DNA of 64,000 nucleotides from IMCC45349 sp047219225 (GTDB taxonomy: Bacteria > Bacteroidota > Bacteroidia > Flavobacteriales > Flavobacteriaceae). The notes beneath the pieces were generated by a model that saw only the letters and a program-made list of their open reading frames with translations, searched no databases and had not been told where the DNA came from. Shown in pieces: positions 27,021 through 36,595 of this stretch. The translations under genes and the position numbers were made by a program. The DNA is taken from contig NZ_CP178208.1 of the NCBI RefSeq assembly GCF_047219225.1, forward strand, positions 1,984,001-2,048,000, given 5' to 3'. Every line of letters begins with the position of its first letter. Within the stretch, counting starts at the first letter, position 1.

Positions 27021-27053
27021 AAAGCTCATAAGTATTTATTTATGGGCTTTTTT
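27021..27053. terminator. shared terminator between convergent genes
   Basis: AAAGCTCATAA (27021-27031) pairs with TTATGGGCTTT (27040-27050) with one G-T pair, and T residues follow. It lies between the der stop and the stop of the converging TPM-domain gene at 27056. Confidence 0.75.
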
Positions 27054-27055
27054 GT

Positions 27056-27877
27056 TTACCAACTTCCAGAGGCACCTCCGCCTCCTCCCATTCCACCGCC
27101 AAAGCCACCTGAGAATCCACCTCCTCCGAAGCCACCACTTGAACCACTCCCAAAAATACCACCACTACTTGAACCTCTACCATAACTCCCTCGTCCCATA
27201 TTACTAAAAATAATAGCTTCTAAAATGTCTATGTCTTCAGAGCGTTTCCCTCTATTTCCACCACCACCTTTACCTCGTCTGTTAGACGAAATAGCTATAA
27301 TAAAAATAATAAATACGAATAATAGAATAATTACTATGCCAATAGGAAACTCACTTGAATTATTATGTTCTTCACCATCAAATTCGCCATTTAAAATTTG
27401 TATCATAGCATCAGTACCTTTATCTAAACCACTATAAAAGTCACCACGTTTAAATTCTGGAATAATTACACGATTAATAATACGTTCGGCATCAATGTCT
27501 GTAAGTCTATATTCTATACCATAACCAGTATTAATGTCTATTTCTCTATCATCTTTAGCTAAAGTTATTAATATTCCATTGTCTTTATCGGCTTGACCAA
27601 TCCCCCATTTTTCTAGCCATCTTGCGCCAACTATAGAAATGTCGTCATTATTTGTTGTGCTAATAATTGCAATTACTATTTGAGTTGAAGTAGAGTCGGC
27701 GTATTTAATAAGTTTTTGTTCTAACGTGTTCTTTTGTGAGCTCGATAATAAGTTAATATTATCGTAAACGCTTGTTTGATCTTTGCCTTTTGGTTTTTCA
27801 GGTATGTTAAATTGAGCAAAACTTAATTGTACGCAACACAAGAAACTGAAAAGAAGTATATGTTTAATAAATTTCAT
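27056..27877 (-). CDS. TPM-domain membrane protein with Gly-rich tail
   Basis: This 273-residue protein has a signal peptide (about 1-21, ...SFAQF), a TPM (Psb32/DUF477-like) domain (about 35-170, with NDISIVGARWLEKWGIGQADKDNGILI), one membrane helix (about 178-197) and a long Gly/Ser-rich tail to the C terminus. Proteins of this plan accompany LemA in many bacteria; the biochemical function is not established. The start overlaps the stop of the upstream gene by one base, showing translational coupling. Confidence 0.85.
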   Translation of the reverse strand: MKFIKHILLFSFLCCVQLSFAQFNIPEKPKGKDQTSVYDNINLLSSSQKNTLEQKLIKYADSTSTQIVIAIISTTNNDDISIVGARWLEKWGIGQADKDNGILITLAKDDREIDINTGYGIEYRLTDIDAERIINRVIIPEFKRGDFYSGLDKGTDAMIQILNGEFDGEEHNNSSEFPIGIVIILLFVFIIFIIAISSNRRGKGGGGNRGKRSEDIDILEAIIFSNMGRGSYGRGSSSGGIFGSGSSGGFGGGGFSGGFGGGMGGGGGASGSW

Positions 27878-28314
27878 TAGCCTTTTGAAATTTCGTTAGG
27901 TAATTCGTCTTCATCATGATGATGCCAAGGGAAATGTGCTTCTAATTGCTTTCCTGCACTCAAAATACCATCTATTAAACCTTGTTTGAAATTTCCCAAT
28001 TTAAATTGATGCACAATTATGTTTTTTGTAGCGTCCCAAAAATCGTTAGAAACAACGTCATTAATGCCCTTATCACCATAAATAGCAAAGCACTTGTCTT
28101 TAACAGCTACATAAATTAAAATAGCATTTTGTAGCTTGGTGTTGTCCATTTTTAGATAATGAAATACCTCTAACGCTCTTGTTTCAGAGTTGCCATTATT
28201 ATGATTTTCGATATGTACACGAATCTCACCTGAAGTGTTTTTTTCGGCAATTCTTATTGCTTCAATAATTTCTTGTTCCTCTTGATGCGTCAAGAAGTCT
28301 TCTACAACAGACAT
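27877..28314 (-). CDS. TPM-domain protein, soluble
   Basis: This 145-residue protein is a single TPM domain (IRIAEKNTSGEIRVHIE at the start, then KCFAIYGDKGINDVV) without a signal peptide, ending in a His/Glu-rich tail. It forms an operon with lemA (6-nt gap) and the second TPM gene (1-base overlap). The order lemA-TPM-TPM is common in Bacteroidota. Confidence 0.85.
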   Translation of the reverse strand: MSVVEDFLTHQEEQEIIEAIRIAEKNTSGEIRVHIENHNNGNSETRALEVFHYLKMDNTKLQNAILIYVAVKDKCFAIYGDKGINDVVSNDFWDATKNIIVHQFKLGNFKQGLIDGILSAGKQLEAHFPWHHHDEDELPNEISKG

Positions 28315-28320
28315 AGTTAT

Positions 28321-28923
28321 CTATTTATCTGATTTGTAATCATTAACATCAACGCCTTTTTCAGCTCCTTCGTCAGCATTAAAACGCTCTTTCTTTTCGA
28401 AGCCAAAAATTGAAGCTAATATGTTATTAGGGAAGGTTCTTACTAATTCATTATAAGGTGTAATTGACTCATTAAAACGATCGCGCTCTATTTTTATGCG
28501 CTTTTCAACACGATCTAATGAGTTCATTAATTCTTTATAGTTTTCGTTAGCTTTTAAATCAGGATAGCGCTCAAATACCGCTAATAACCTTGATAAAGCA
28601 GAGGTCATGCTCCCTTGAGCTTGTTTAAATTGCTCTAGCTGTTCAGGTGTTATATTTGATGGGTCAATTTGAATACTTGTAGCTTTTGAACGTGCATCAG
28701 TTACTATTTTAAAGGTTTCTTGTTCATATTCAGCATAGCGTTCAGCAACCTTCATTAAATTAGGAATTAAATCACTGCGTAATTGATATGCACTTTCAAC
28801 TTTAGACCATTGTTCACCAATTTTTTCTTCTTGAACTATTGCATCGTTATAAAAACCTTTTCCTTTAGAATAAAATCCTATAGCAATTATTGCCACAATA
28901 ATCCATGGTAGCCACTTTTTCAT
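28321..28923 (-). CDS. lemA: LemA family membrane protein
   Basis: This 200-residue protein has an N-terminal membrane helix (about 4-22) and the LemA helical domain, with YQLRSDLIPNLMKVAERYAEYEQ and the C-terminal YNELVRTFPNNILASIFGF typical for the family. It probably exposes a helical bundle to the periplasm. The function is not established; gene linkage with TPM-domain proteins is the main clue. Confidence 0.92.
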   Translation of the reverse strand: MKKWLPWIIVAIIAIGFYSKGKGFYNDAIVQEEKIGEQWSKVESAYQLRSDLIPNLMKVAERYAEYEQETFKIVTDARSKATSIQIDPSNITPEQLEQFKQAQGSMTSALSRLLAVFERYPDLKANENYKELMNSLDRVEKRIKIERDRFNESITPYNELVRTFPNNILASIFGFEKKERFNADEGAEKGVDVNDYKSDK

Positions 28924-28978
28924 AATATAAATGTGTTTTAAAGTTGATTATAGATAAGTTGAGAATAATCTCAAAATG

Positions 28979-29308
28979 TTACAAGTGATTTTTAATTTTA
29001 ATTAGTTGATTTTTAACGTCTTCTAATTTACTAATAATCTCGAAATTATTTAGGGAGTCTTTTTTGCCTTCTTTTAAATGCGTTTTTGCACCTTCTAAAG
29101 TAAACCCTCTTTCTTTTACCAAGTGGTAAATAAACTTAAGGTTTTTAATGTCTTCAGGAGTGAATTTACGATTACCTTTAGCATTTTTTTTAGGCTTTAA
29201 TACATCAAATTCTTTTTCCCAAAATCGTATTAAAGAAGTGTTTACACCAAATGCTTTGGCTACTTCGCCAATACCATAATAACGTTTTTCTGGTAATTCA
29301 ATATGCAT
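28979..29308 (-). CDS. MerR-family transcriptional regulator
   Basis: This 109-residue protein has an N-terminal winged helix of MerR type (YYGIGEVAKAFGVNTSLIRF, then FWEKEF and NRKFTPEDI) and a short C-terminal coiled coil. There is no cysteine-based metal site and no effector domain, so it is a minimal MerR protein of unknown signal. Its start overlaps the stop of the upstream peptidase gene by one base. Confidence 0.88.
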   Translation of the reverse strand: MHIELPEKRYYGIGEVAKAFGVNTSLIRFWEKEFDVLKPKKNAKGNRKFTPEDIKNLKFIYHLVKERGFTLEGAKTHLKEGKKDSLNNFEIISKLEDVKNQLIKIKNHL

Positions 29309-30279
29309 TAGTCTAAAGATTGATTTTCTACTGAAGCTTTTAATAATAAGTCATTAAACTCTTTAGGCGATAGGTTGCCATAGTAGAAGTTTATAGGATT
29401 TATACGTTGCCCATCTTTAAATACTTCGTAGTGTAAATGAGGTGCTTCCGAGCGTCCCGAACTGCCTACAAAACCAATTAAGTCACCACGTTTAACTTTT
29501 TGATTTTTCTTGACATTGTATTTGTATAAGTGAGCATATAAGCTCACGTAACCATAACCATGATCTATTCTAATATGTCTTCCATAACCAGAAGAACCTG
29601 CATCAGCACGTTTTACCACGCCATCACCTGTGGCATAAATTGGAGTGCCTCTTGGAGCCGTAAAATCCATTCCGTAATGGAATTTTCTAACCTTTGTAAA
29701 AGGATCTTTTCTATAACCGTAACCAGAAGCCATACGTGTTAAATCTTCATTTTTCACAGGTTGAATAGCAGGAATTGTAGCTAAAAATTTCTCTTTATCT
29801 TCGGCTAATACAGCAATTTCGTCTAAAGATTTTGATTGTACTACAATGCGTTTTTGTAATTCGTCAATACGTTTGTTGCTACTAATAATAAGTTTTGAAT
29901 TATCGTAGCCTTCAAATTTTTTGTATCTGTTTACACCACCAAAACCTTGTTTACGTTGTTCTTCAGGAATTGGGTTTGCTTCAAAATAATGTCTGTAAAT
30001 AGCGTTATCTCTTTCTTCAACGTTAGATAAAACCATTTCAGCTTCATCCATTTTACTATTTAACAGTTCAAACTGAATTTGCATGTTTTCTAATTCACGA
30101 GTAAGGGCTTTTTCTTTAGGTGATTCAAAGTAGTGACCAGCAATAAAAACGAAGCCAGAACCAAACAAAGCAGCAGCTAGTAAAAACACAAAAACATACT
30201 TTGCAGTTGTTCTTTTTTTACGCACAATTTTGCGGTAAGAAAGCGTTTCTGAATCGTAATAATATTTTACCTTAGACAT
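29308..30279 (-). CDS. M23-family peptidase (cell-wall endopeptidase)
   Basis: This 323-residue protein has one N-terminal membrane helix (about 27-49), a coiled-coil region (about 60-150) and a C-terminal LytM/M23 domain (about 190-300) with zinc ligands in HYGMDF and HLHYEVF and the HIRIDHGYGYVSLYAHL stretch. It probably cuts, or activates cutting of, peptidoglycan cross-links in the periplasm. It is followed by merR in one transcript. Confidence 0.9.
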   Translation of the reverse strand: MSKVKYYYDSETLSYRKIVRKKRTTAKYVFVFLLAAALFGSGFVFIAGHYFESPKEKALTRELENMQIQFELLNSKMDEAEMVLSNVEERDNAIYRHYFEANPIPEEQRKQGFGGVNRYKKFEGYDNSKLIISSNKRIDELQKRIVVQSKSLDEIAVLAEDKEKFLATIPAIQPVKNEDLTRMASGYGYRKDPFTKVRKFHYGMDFTAPRGTPIYATGDGVVKRADAGSSGYGRHIRIDHGYGYVSLYAHLYKYNVKKNQKVKRGDLIGFVGSSGRSEAPHLHYEVFKDGQRINPINFYYGNLSPKEFNDLLLKASVENQSLD

Positions 30280-30293
30280 TACTTAAAAAGTTC

Positions 30294-30301
30294 TATTTTT
30301 G
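30294..30301 (+). promoter_or_regulatory. -7 element likely used by alaS
   Basis: TATTTTTG matches TAnnTTTG and lies 106 nt before the alaS start, in the gap between the divergent peptidase and alaS genes. The matching -33 element is unclear. Confidence 0.35.
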
Positions 30302-30407
30302 CGAATATATTCTGTAGTTAACTAACAGAATTAATTGAACAACGAACAAATATATAAATTGTTTCACAGTATTGAGCAATTTATTAGAACAAGCTTAACA
30401 TAGTTAC

Positions 30408-33020
30408 ATGAAATCTCAAGAAGTAAGATCTAAATTTTTAGAGTTTTTTGAAAATAAAAAACATAGTATTGTGCCTTCTGCACCAATGGTTTTAAAAGAC
30501 GACCCAACATTAATGTTTGTTAATTCGGGAATGGCGCCTTTTAAAGAGTTTTTTCTTGGAAACGCACAACCTAAAAACAATAGAATTGCCGATACACAAA
30601 AGTGTTTAAGAGTTTCTGGGAAGCATAACGATTTAGAAGAGGTTGGTTACGATACATACCATCATACGCTATTTGAAATGCTTGGTAACTGGAGTTTTGG
30701 CGATTACTTTAAAAAAGAAGCTATTGCTTGGGCTTGGGAGTTGTTAACCGAAGTTTATAAAATAGATAAAGACATTCTTTACGTAACCGTTTTTGAAGGT
30801 GATAAAGAAGATAACATCCCAATGGACCAAGAGGCATACGATTTTTGGAAAGCAATTATTCCAGAAGATCGTATCCTAATGGGAAATAAAAAGGATAACT
30901 TTTGGGAAATGGGTGACCAAGGACCTTGTGGACCTTGTAGCGAAATTCATGTAGATATTCGTTCGGCAGAAGAAAAAGCAAAAGTTGATGGTAAGGATTT
31001 GGTTAACATGGACCATCCTCATGTGGTAGAAATTTGGAACCTTGTATTTATGCAATACAATCGTAAGGCTGATGGTTCTTTAGAAAATCTTCCAGCAAAA
31101 CATATTGATACAGGAATGGGGTTTGAACGTCTTTGTATGGTATTGCAAGACGTGAAATCTAATTACGACACTGATGTATTTACACCTTTAATTCGTGAAA
31201 TAGAAACAATTACTGATACAGAATATGGTAAGGATGAAAAGGTAGATGTGGCAATTCGTGTAATTTCAGATCACGTTCGTGCTGTGGCGTTTTCTATTGC
31301 CGATGGACAATTACCAAGTAACAATGGAGCAGGTTATGTAATTAGAAGAATTTTACGTCGTGCTGTACGTTATGGGTTTACGTTCTTAAACAAAAAAGAA
31401 CCATTTATCTATCGTTTGGTGGATATTTTAAGTAAGAAAATGGGACAAGCGTTCCCAGAGATTAAAAGCCAAAAGCAATTGATTGAAAATGTAATTAAGG
31501 AAGAGGAAACGTCGTTCTTAAGGACATTGGATCAAGGATTAGTATTGTTAGATCGCATTGTGGAAAAATCAGATAAAAAAGAAGTTTCTGGTGCAAAAGT
31601 GTTTGAACTTAAAGATACTTATGGTTTTCCTGAAGATTTAACAGAACTGATTTTAAGAGAGAAAGGTTATACGTATAATGTTGAAGAGTTTGATAAATGT
31701 TTGTTGGATAGAAAAGAAGATGGAAGAAGAGCAACAGCCATAAAATTTGATGATTGGACGATTCTAGTAGATGATACTGAACAAGAATTTGTGGGCTATG
31801 ATGTCCTAGAAACTAATGTGAAGATTGCGCGCTATAGAAAAGTGAAATCTAAAAAAGATGGTGAGCAATACCAGTTAGTATTCAATTTAACACCATTTTA
31901 TGCTGAAGGTGGAGGGCAAGTTGGAGATAAAGGATATTTAGAAGCTCCAAATGGTGATGTGATTTACATTTTAGATACTAAAAAGGAGAATAATGTCATT
32001 ATTCATTTTGCTAAAAACCTACCTAAGCATTTAAACGAAACGTTTAAAGCTGTTGTAGATGCAAAACAACGTTATAGAACAGAATGTAACCATACTGCAA
32101 CACACTTATTACACCAAGCATTAAGAGAAGTGCTAGGTACTCATGTTGAGCAAAAGGGATCTGCTGTTCATTCAAAATATTTAAGATTTGATTTTTCACA
32201 TTTTTCTAAAGTAACTACAGAGCAATTACGTGATGTAGAAAACTTTGTAAATGCACGTATTGAAGGTAAATTGCCATTAGAAGAAAATAGAAGCGTTACC
32301 ATGGAGCAAGCACTAAAAGAAGGTGCAATGGCTTTATTTGGTGAAAAGTATGGAGATACGGTACGTACTATTAGATTTGGACAATCTATGGAGCTTTGTG
32401 GTGGTACTCACGTAAAGAATACTGCTGATATTTGGCACTTTAAAATTAAATCGGAAGGTGCTGTGGCAGCTGGAATTCGTCGTATTGAGGCAATTACCAA
32501 TGATGCTGTAAAAGATTTCTATTTTGATAACAATAGAGCGTTCTTCGAGATAAAAGATATGCTTAATAATGCTAAGGACCCTGTGAAATCGGTAGCAGAT
32601 TTAAAGCAAGAAAATAACGACCTTAAAAAGCAAATCGAAGCTTTGTTAAAGGATAAAGCTAAAAACTTAAAAGGTAGCTTAAAGTCTGAAATCCAAGAAA
32701 TCAATGGTGTAAACTTTTTAGCTAAAGAAGTAGATTTGGATGCCGCAGGAATTAAAGATTTAGCTTTTGAATTAGGTGGCGAAGTAGATAATTTATTTGT
32801 GTTGTTTGGAGCTAACAATAATGGAAAAGCATTGTTGTCTTGTTATGTGTCTAAAAACTTAGTTGCTGAAAAACAACTAAATGCTGGACAAATAGTTAGA
32901 GAGTTAGGAAAGTACATCCAAGGTGGTGGAGGTGGACAACCATTCTTTGCAACTGCAGGTGGTAAAAACCCTGATGGAATTACTGAGGCATTAAATGCTG
33001 CAAAAGATTATTTAAATTAG
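30408..33020 (+). CDS. alaS: alanine--tRNA ligase
   Basis: This 870-residue enzyme charges tRNA-Ala. The class II catalytic core comes first (DDPTLMFVNSGMAPFKEFFLG at about 27-47), followed by the tRNA-recognition region and the editing domain with zinc-site motifs HTATHLLH (about 563-570) and CGGTH (about 664-668). A coiled coil and the C-Ala domain close the protein (GQIVRELGKYIQGGGGGQPFFATAGG). Length and order are normal. Confidence 0.97.
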   Translation: MKSQEVRSKFLEFFENKKHSIVPSAPMVLKDDPTLMFVNSGMAPFKEFFLGNAQPKNNRIADTQKCLRVSGKHNDLEEVGYDTYHHTLFEMLGNWSFGDYFKKEAIAWAWELLTEVYKIDKDILYVTVFEGDKEDNIPMDQEAYDFWKAIIPEDRILMGNKKDNFWEMGDQGPCGPCSEIHVDIRSAEEKAKVDGKDLVNMDHPHVVEIWNLVFMQYNRKADGSLENLPAKHIDTGMGFERLCMVLQDVKSNYDTDVFTPLIREIETITDTEYGKDEKVDVAIRVISDHVRAVAFSIADGQLPSNNGAGYVIRRILRRAVRYGFTFLNKKEPFIYRLVDILSKKMGQAFPEIKSQKQLIENVIKEEETSFLRTLDQGLVLLDRIVEKSDKKEVSGAKVFELKDTYGFPEDLTELILREKGYTYNVEEFDKCLLDRKEDGRRATAIKFDDWTILVDDTEQEFVGYDVLETNVKIARYRKVKSKKDGEQYQLVFNLTPFYAEGGGQVGDKGYLEAPNGDVIYILDTKKENNVIIHFAKNLPKHLNETFKAVVDAKQRYRTECNHTATHLLHQALREVLGTHVEQKGSAVHSKYLRFDFSHFSKVTTEQLRDVENFVNARIEGKLPLEENRSVTMEQALKEGAMALFGEKYGDTVRTIRFGQSMELCGGTHVKNTADIWHFKIKSEGAVAAGIRRIEAITNDAVKDFYFDNNRAFFEIKDMLNNAKDPVKSVADLKQENNDLKKQIEALLKDKAKNLKGSLKSEIQEINGVNFLAKEVDLDAAGIKDLAFELGGEVDNLFVLFGANNNGKALLSCYVSKNLVAEKQLNAGQIVRELGKYIQGGGGGQPFFATAGGKNPDGITEALNAAKDYLN

Positions 33021-33055
33021 TGTTGTTATCCTGAACTTGATTCAGGATTTCATTT
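33021..33055. repeat. dispersed intergenic repeat (ATCCTGAA palindrome)
   Basis: ATCCTGAA (33028-33035) and TTCAGGAT (33041-33048) flank the loop CTTGA. The form resembles flavobacterial intergenic repeats that are often seen behind stop codons, and it has the same loop as the element at 52302-52328. It fills the short gap after alaS. Confidence 0.5.
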
Positions 33056-33056
33056 A

Positions 33057-34007
33057 ATGAATTTTCAAACCAAAATACCATTACAAAGACAGTCTAACAA
33101 TTTAATAGACTATACATCTAATATACTATTGTTGGGTTCTTGTTTTACTGAAAATATTGGTAATAAATTATCATATTATAAATTTCAAAATACTTTAAAT
33201 CCTTTTGGTATACTATTTCATCCTTTAGCAATTGAAAAGTTAATTACAAGAGCTATAAATAAGGATTATTATTCGGACGATGAGGTATTTCAGTATAACG
33301 AACAATGGCATTGTTATGATGCACATTCCCAATTAAGTGCTAGTTCAAAAGAAGAGTTATTACAAAGCTTAAATAATGCAATAGATAATACGAGTAAACA
33401 AATAACCGAATCAAAGCATTTCATAATTACTCTAGGAACAGCTTGGGTGTATCGCCATATTGAATCGGATACTATTGTAGCAAATTGCCATAAAGTACCA
33501 CAAAAGAAATTTACTAAAGAGCTATTATCTGTAGATGAAATTCAAGAAAGTTTAGAGGCAATTATAAGTTTAATTCAATCTGTGAATAGAAATGCAAATT
33601 TCATTTTTACAGTATCTCCAATTCGCCACATTAAAGATGGTTTTGTTGAGAATCAAAGAAGCAAGTCGCATTTAATTACTGCTATTCATCAAGTTGTTGA
33701 ACCAAGAAAAAGTAGGTTTTATTTTCCATCTTATGAGCTTATGATGGACGAGTTAAGAGATTATCGTTTCTATGCTGAAGATATGATTCATCCTTCATCA
33801 TTAGCTATAGATTATATTTGGGAACGCTTTAAAATGGTTTGGATTGACGAAAATGCTATGTCTACAATGGATGAAGTAGAAACAATTCAAAAAGGTTTAG
33901 CACATCGTCCTTTTAATTCAAATTCGGAGGCACACCAAAAATTCCTTCAAAATCTAGAAGCGAAAAAAACTAAGCTTCAAAAGCAATATCCATTTATGCT
34001 GTTTTAG
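33057..34007 (+). CDS. GSCFA-domain protein
   Basis: This 316-residue protein has the defining motif LGSCFTENIG (about 26-35) and a downstream FIITLGTAWVYR block. The GSCFA family is distantly related to SGNH/GDSL hydrolases and its reaction is unknown. No signal peptide is seen. It follows alaS after a repeat-filled gap of 36 nt and probably shares its transcript. Confidence 0.85.
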   Translation: MNFQTKIPLQRQSNNLIDYTSNILLLGSCFTENIGNKLSYYKFQNTLNPFGILFHPLAIEKLITRAINKDYYSDDEVFQYNEQWHCYDAHSQLSASSKEELLQSLNNAIDNTSKQITESKHFIITLGTAWVYRHIESDTIVANCHKVPQKKFTKELLSVDEIQESLEAIISLIQSVNRNANFIFTVSPIRHIKDGFVENQRSKSHLITAIHQVVEPRKSRFYFPSYELMMDELRDYRFYAEDMIHPSSLAIDYIWERFKMVWIDENAMSTMDEVETIQKGLAHRPFNSNSEAHQKFLQNLEAKKTKLQKQYPFMLF

Positions 34008-34026
34008 AAATATCTTATTCAATAAA

Positions 34027-34042
34027 TACGCAATTCATCGTA
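34027..34042. promoter_or_regulatory. response-regulator site, copy 1
   Basis: TACGCAATTCATCGTA consists of two inverted heptamers (TACGCAA and CATCGTA) with a 2-nt spacer, the 7-2-7 layout bound by NarL/FixJ-type dimers. It lies 53 nt before the 34096 start. Copies at 36520-36535 and 42170-42185 differ by at most one base. Binding by the 42233 regulator is inference. Confidence 0.6.
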
Positions 34043-34095
34043 TTTACTTTTGTGTCTTTTTTTGAGTAATTTGTAATACTTTAAATTATATAGAT

Positions 34096-36027
34096 ATGAG
34101 GTTATTTTGGTGTTTGTTATTTGTAATTCCTAATGTTTTTGCCCAAAATCAATATACTACTAGAATAAAGAATAGCGATTTTAATATTTCTAATAATGTA
34201 GTAAATGTAGTCGAGTATGAGTATGATAATGAAGATGAAGAATCAAAAAAAACTAGAGTAAAAGTAGAGACAATAAAAGAATGGAAGTTTAGTAAAGGTT
34301 ATATTTATCAAGAAACTATTGCTAAGGATTTAAACACCAAAAGTATTTCTCTTTATGTGTATTTACCAGACCGAAACCTCTATTCTATTAGCCTTAGAAA
34401 AACTTTTAAATATGTGAAAACAGAAGAAACTGTTCTAAAATTTAAACGTTTTAAGTTTAAGGGGTTAGATTTCTACATGCCGGAAAATGCACAAGTTTTA
34501 CAACAAGAAGAAGATGTTCTAGATGTAAATTATTTACTAAATAAGAAGAACTATGGTGAGAAGTTAAGTGTAAAAGATGGTTTGATAGAAAAATACAATA
34601 CCTCACCTTATGGACCTTCTATTTATAAGTATAATGATAAAGGTGTAATTATAGATGCTTTTTTTCCAGGTGTGAGTGGTAAAAAATACGAATACGGTAA
34701 TAGAGGTGAATTAATTAAGAAATCAACTTATGGTTCACCCTTTAATAAGATAATAACTTTAATTTATTATGAATACGATGCTTTTAATAATTGGATAAAA
34801 AAAACTGAAGTAGATATAGATAACAATGGACTTAAAGGTTCAAGATTTTTCAGTAGAGTTTTAACATATAAAGATGGTAAGTCTACTGGAGATTCTAATT
34901 ATGACTTGAGTTTTGTAAACAATTCGACACTTAAAGCATTAAAACAAGCATCACAAAAAAACAACATAACTCAAACAGCTCCAGCTACATTTAAAGGAAA
35001 GTATTATTATAAAAAGACTATAGGAGATGAATTTTGGATTTATAATGATAAAAACGAATCCGTTGCTAATAAATGTGTTCATTTAGATTTTATAAATTCA
35101 GATTTTTATATGTACGAACCAGCAACTAAAAAGGTGCTTAAGTTGGTTAATTATTCTAATGGTGATATAGACAAGGCATATCCAGTTGAGGTAGTGATGA
35201 GTGAAGAAGAGAATGTTTTACATGTAAATAAAAATGGAGATGTTGTGTTTTATTGTGAAGGGAAGTTAACCACAGTAAAAGAATCAAAACTAATTACCAT
35301 TAATGGTAAAAAGTTTGTAATGGTGCCTAATGGTTCTAAAAATACTTATTGGTTTTTGTATGAGAAAACAAAACCAGGAGTGTATAAAATTAATAAGCTT
35401 CCATATAGTGAGGATAATGCTTATTGGGGAAAAATGTTTGTAGGAGATGGTTCGTTAAAAACGGATTTGTTTATTGTGGTCAATGGTGAGCAGCCAGAAA
35501 TTAAAAACTTTAAGTTACTAAAATCAGATGGTAGTTTTCTTTTTAGTATAAGTGATAAGTATTATCGTGTACCATTTAGAGCATCAAAACTAATGAAGTT
35601 GCAACCACTAGTTCCTATTGCTAAAGCTGAATTTGACCAATTAACAACTGGTGTGAATACTTCTACTTCAAATAATAATATATCAAAAACACTTACAGGC
35701 GAAGCTCTTGAGATAAGCAAATGCAAAAAGGATCAAGATGTAGAAGGTTGTGTTACAAATCTATTTAAGAAAAAGCATAATAATCTTAAAGCCTTTGGTA
35801 AAGCTGAAACTGAGATTTATAAAGACTTAGCAATGTTTATAAGGGAAACTGGAAAGCAATTTACTCCTAAAGTTCAGTGTAGAGTTTTGATGGATAGTGA
35901 TATTCCAAATGATAAAATGAGAGAGATACTTAGTTTTCTGACCAAAGAAGAGCGATCGAAAATTAGTAGTGAAGCACAAAAAATTGTGGATGAGTATAAT
36001 AAAAACTTTGGTAAGAAGAATAATTAA
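34096..36027 (+). CDS. secreted protein of unknown function
   Basis: This 643-residue protein has a signal peptide (about 1-16, ...NVFAQ). The N-terminal half has beta-strand blocks resembling RHS/toxin-antitoxin-like wing repeats (SIYKYNDKGVIIDAFFPG, KYEYGNRGELIKK). The middle has short Tyr-rich repeats, and the C terminus (about 535-643) is helical with CKKDQDVEGCVT and CRVLMDSD. No enzyme motif was found. It is the first gene behind response-regulator site 1 and is followed closely by a small membrane protein gene. Confidence 0.7.
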   Translation: MRLFWCLLFVIPNVFAQNQYTTRIKNSDFNISNNVVNVVEYEYDNEDEESKKTRVKVETIKEWKFSKGYIYQETIAKDLNTKSISLYVYLPDRNLYSISLRKTFKYVKTEETVLKFKRFKFKGLDFYMPENAQVLQQEEDVLDVNYLLNKKNYGEKLSVKDGLIEKYNTSPYGPSIYKYNDKGVIIDAFFPGVSGKKYEYGNRGELIKKSTYGSPFNKIITLIYYEYDAFNNWIKKTEVDIDNNGLKGSRFFSRVLTYKDGKSTGDSNYDLSFVNNSTLKALKQASQKNNITQTAPATFKGKYYYKKTIGDEFWIYNDKNESVANKCVHLDFINSDFYMYEPATKKVLKLVNYSNGDIDKAYPVEVVMSEEENVLHVNKNGDVVFYCEGKLTTVKESKLITINGKKFVMVPNGSKNTYWFLYEKTKPGVYKINKLPYSEDNAYWGKMFVGDGSLKTDLFIVVNGEQPEIKNFKLLKSDGSFLFSISDKYYRVPFRASKLMKLQPLVPIAKAEFDQLTTGVNTSTSNNNISKTLTGEALEISKCKKDQDVEGCVTNLFKKKHNNLKAFGKAETEIYKDLAMFIRETGKQFTPKVQCRVLMDSDIPNDKMREILSFLTKEERSKISSEAQKIVDEYNKNFGKKNN

Positions 36028-36045
36028 AAAACAATAAGATTGAAT

Positions 36046-36492
36046 ATGAACGTATTTAAAGCACTTTATTGTAATCAATACTACGAGCTTAAACCACAAG
36101 GAAAAGAAGATACAGCTCAAAAAATGGGAACCATTTTATCTACTATAGCTTTAGTTTTATTTTTACTAAGCGCCTTCTTTTTATTGATGACTTTTATGCC
36201 AGATTTTGAGAAAGAGTTATATAGATTCTTTAAGAGCGCATTTGGAAGAAGAACAGGAAAGGCTATAGGTAAATTTGCAGGCATATTATGCTTGTTAATT
36301 GGATATCCAATAATAAAATTTACAGTTGGAACTAATAAAAGTTATAATACTACTATTACTGAGTTTAATAATAAGTCTATCGAAGAACAGAAGCAAATAT
36401 CTAAAAAGGGCTTAAAGTTTTTTGTAAGCTCTGTAGCAATAATTATTATAGTAGTAATAATTATGGCTATATATCACACTGTATTTGATTAG
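36046..36492 (+). CDS. small membrane protein of unknown function
   Basis: About 148 residues from the ATG at 36046 (an upstream TTG at 36040 is possible). Three hydrophobic segments (about 28-50, 77-97 and 122-146) indicate a polytopic inner-membrane protein. It follows the 34096 gene by 18 nt and is probably co-transcribed with it. No family was recognised. Confidence 0.65.
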   Translation: MNVFKALYCNQYYELKPQGKEDTAQKMGTILSTIALVLFLLSAFFLLMTFMPDFEKELYRFFKSAFGRRTGKAIGKFAGILCLLIGYPIIKFTVGTNKSYNTTITEFNNKSIEEQKQISKKGLKFFVSSVAIIIIVVIIMAIYHTVFD

Positions 36493-36519
36493 TTAAGTAC
36501 AGAATATCTTACTTAAATA

Positions 36520-36535
36520 TACGCAATTCATCGTA
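36520..36535. promoter_or_regulatory. response-regulator site, copy 2
   Basis: This is an identical 16-bp copy of the site at 34027, located 60 nt before the ATG at 36596. A TATTTTG sequence 16 nt downstream may serve as the -7 element, placing the site upstream of the promoter as expected for an activator. Confidence 0.6.
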
Positions 36536-36595
36536 TTGATTTGATTATTAATATTTTGCAATTTTGAAATGTTATTAATTCTAAAATATTCAACG

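Noticed and set aside
23709..34007. Genomic island in the housekeeping region
   Set aside because: Genes such as era, der and alaS are core genes and no mobile-element gene or integration repeat was seen.
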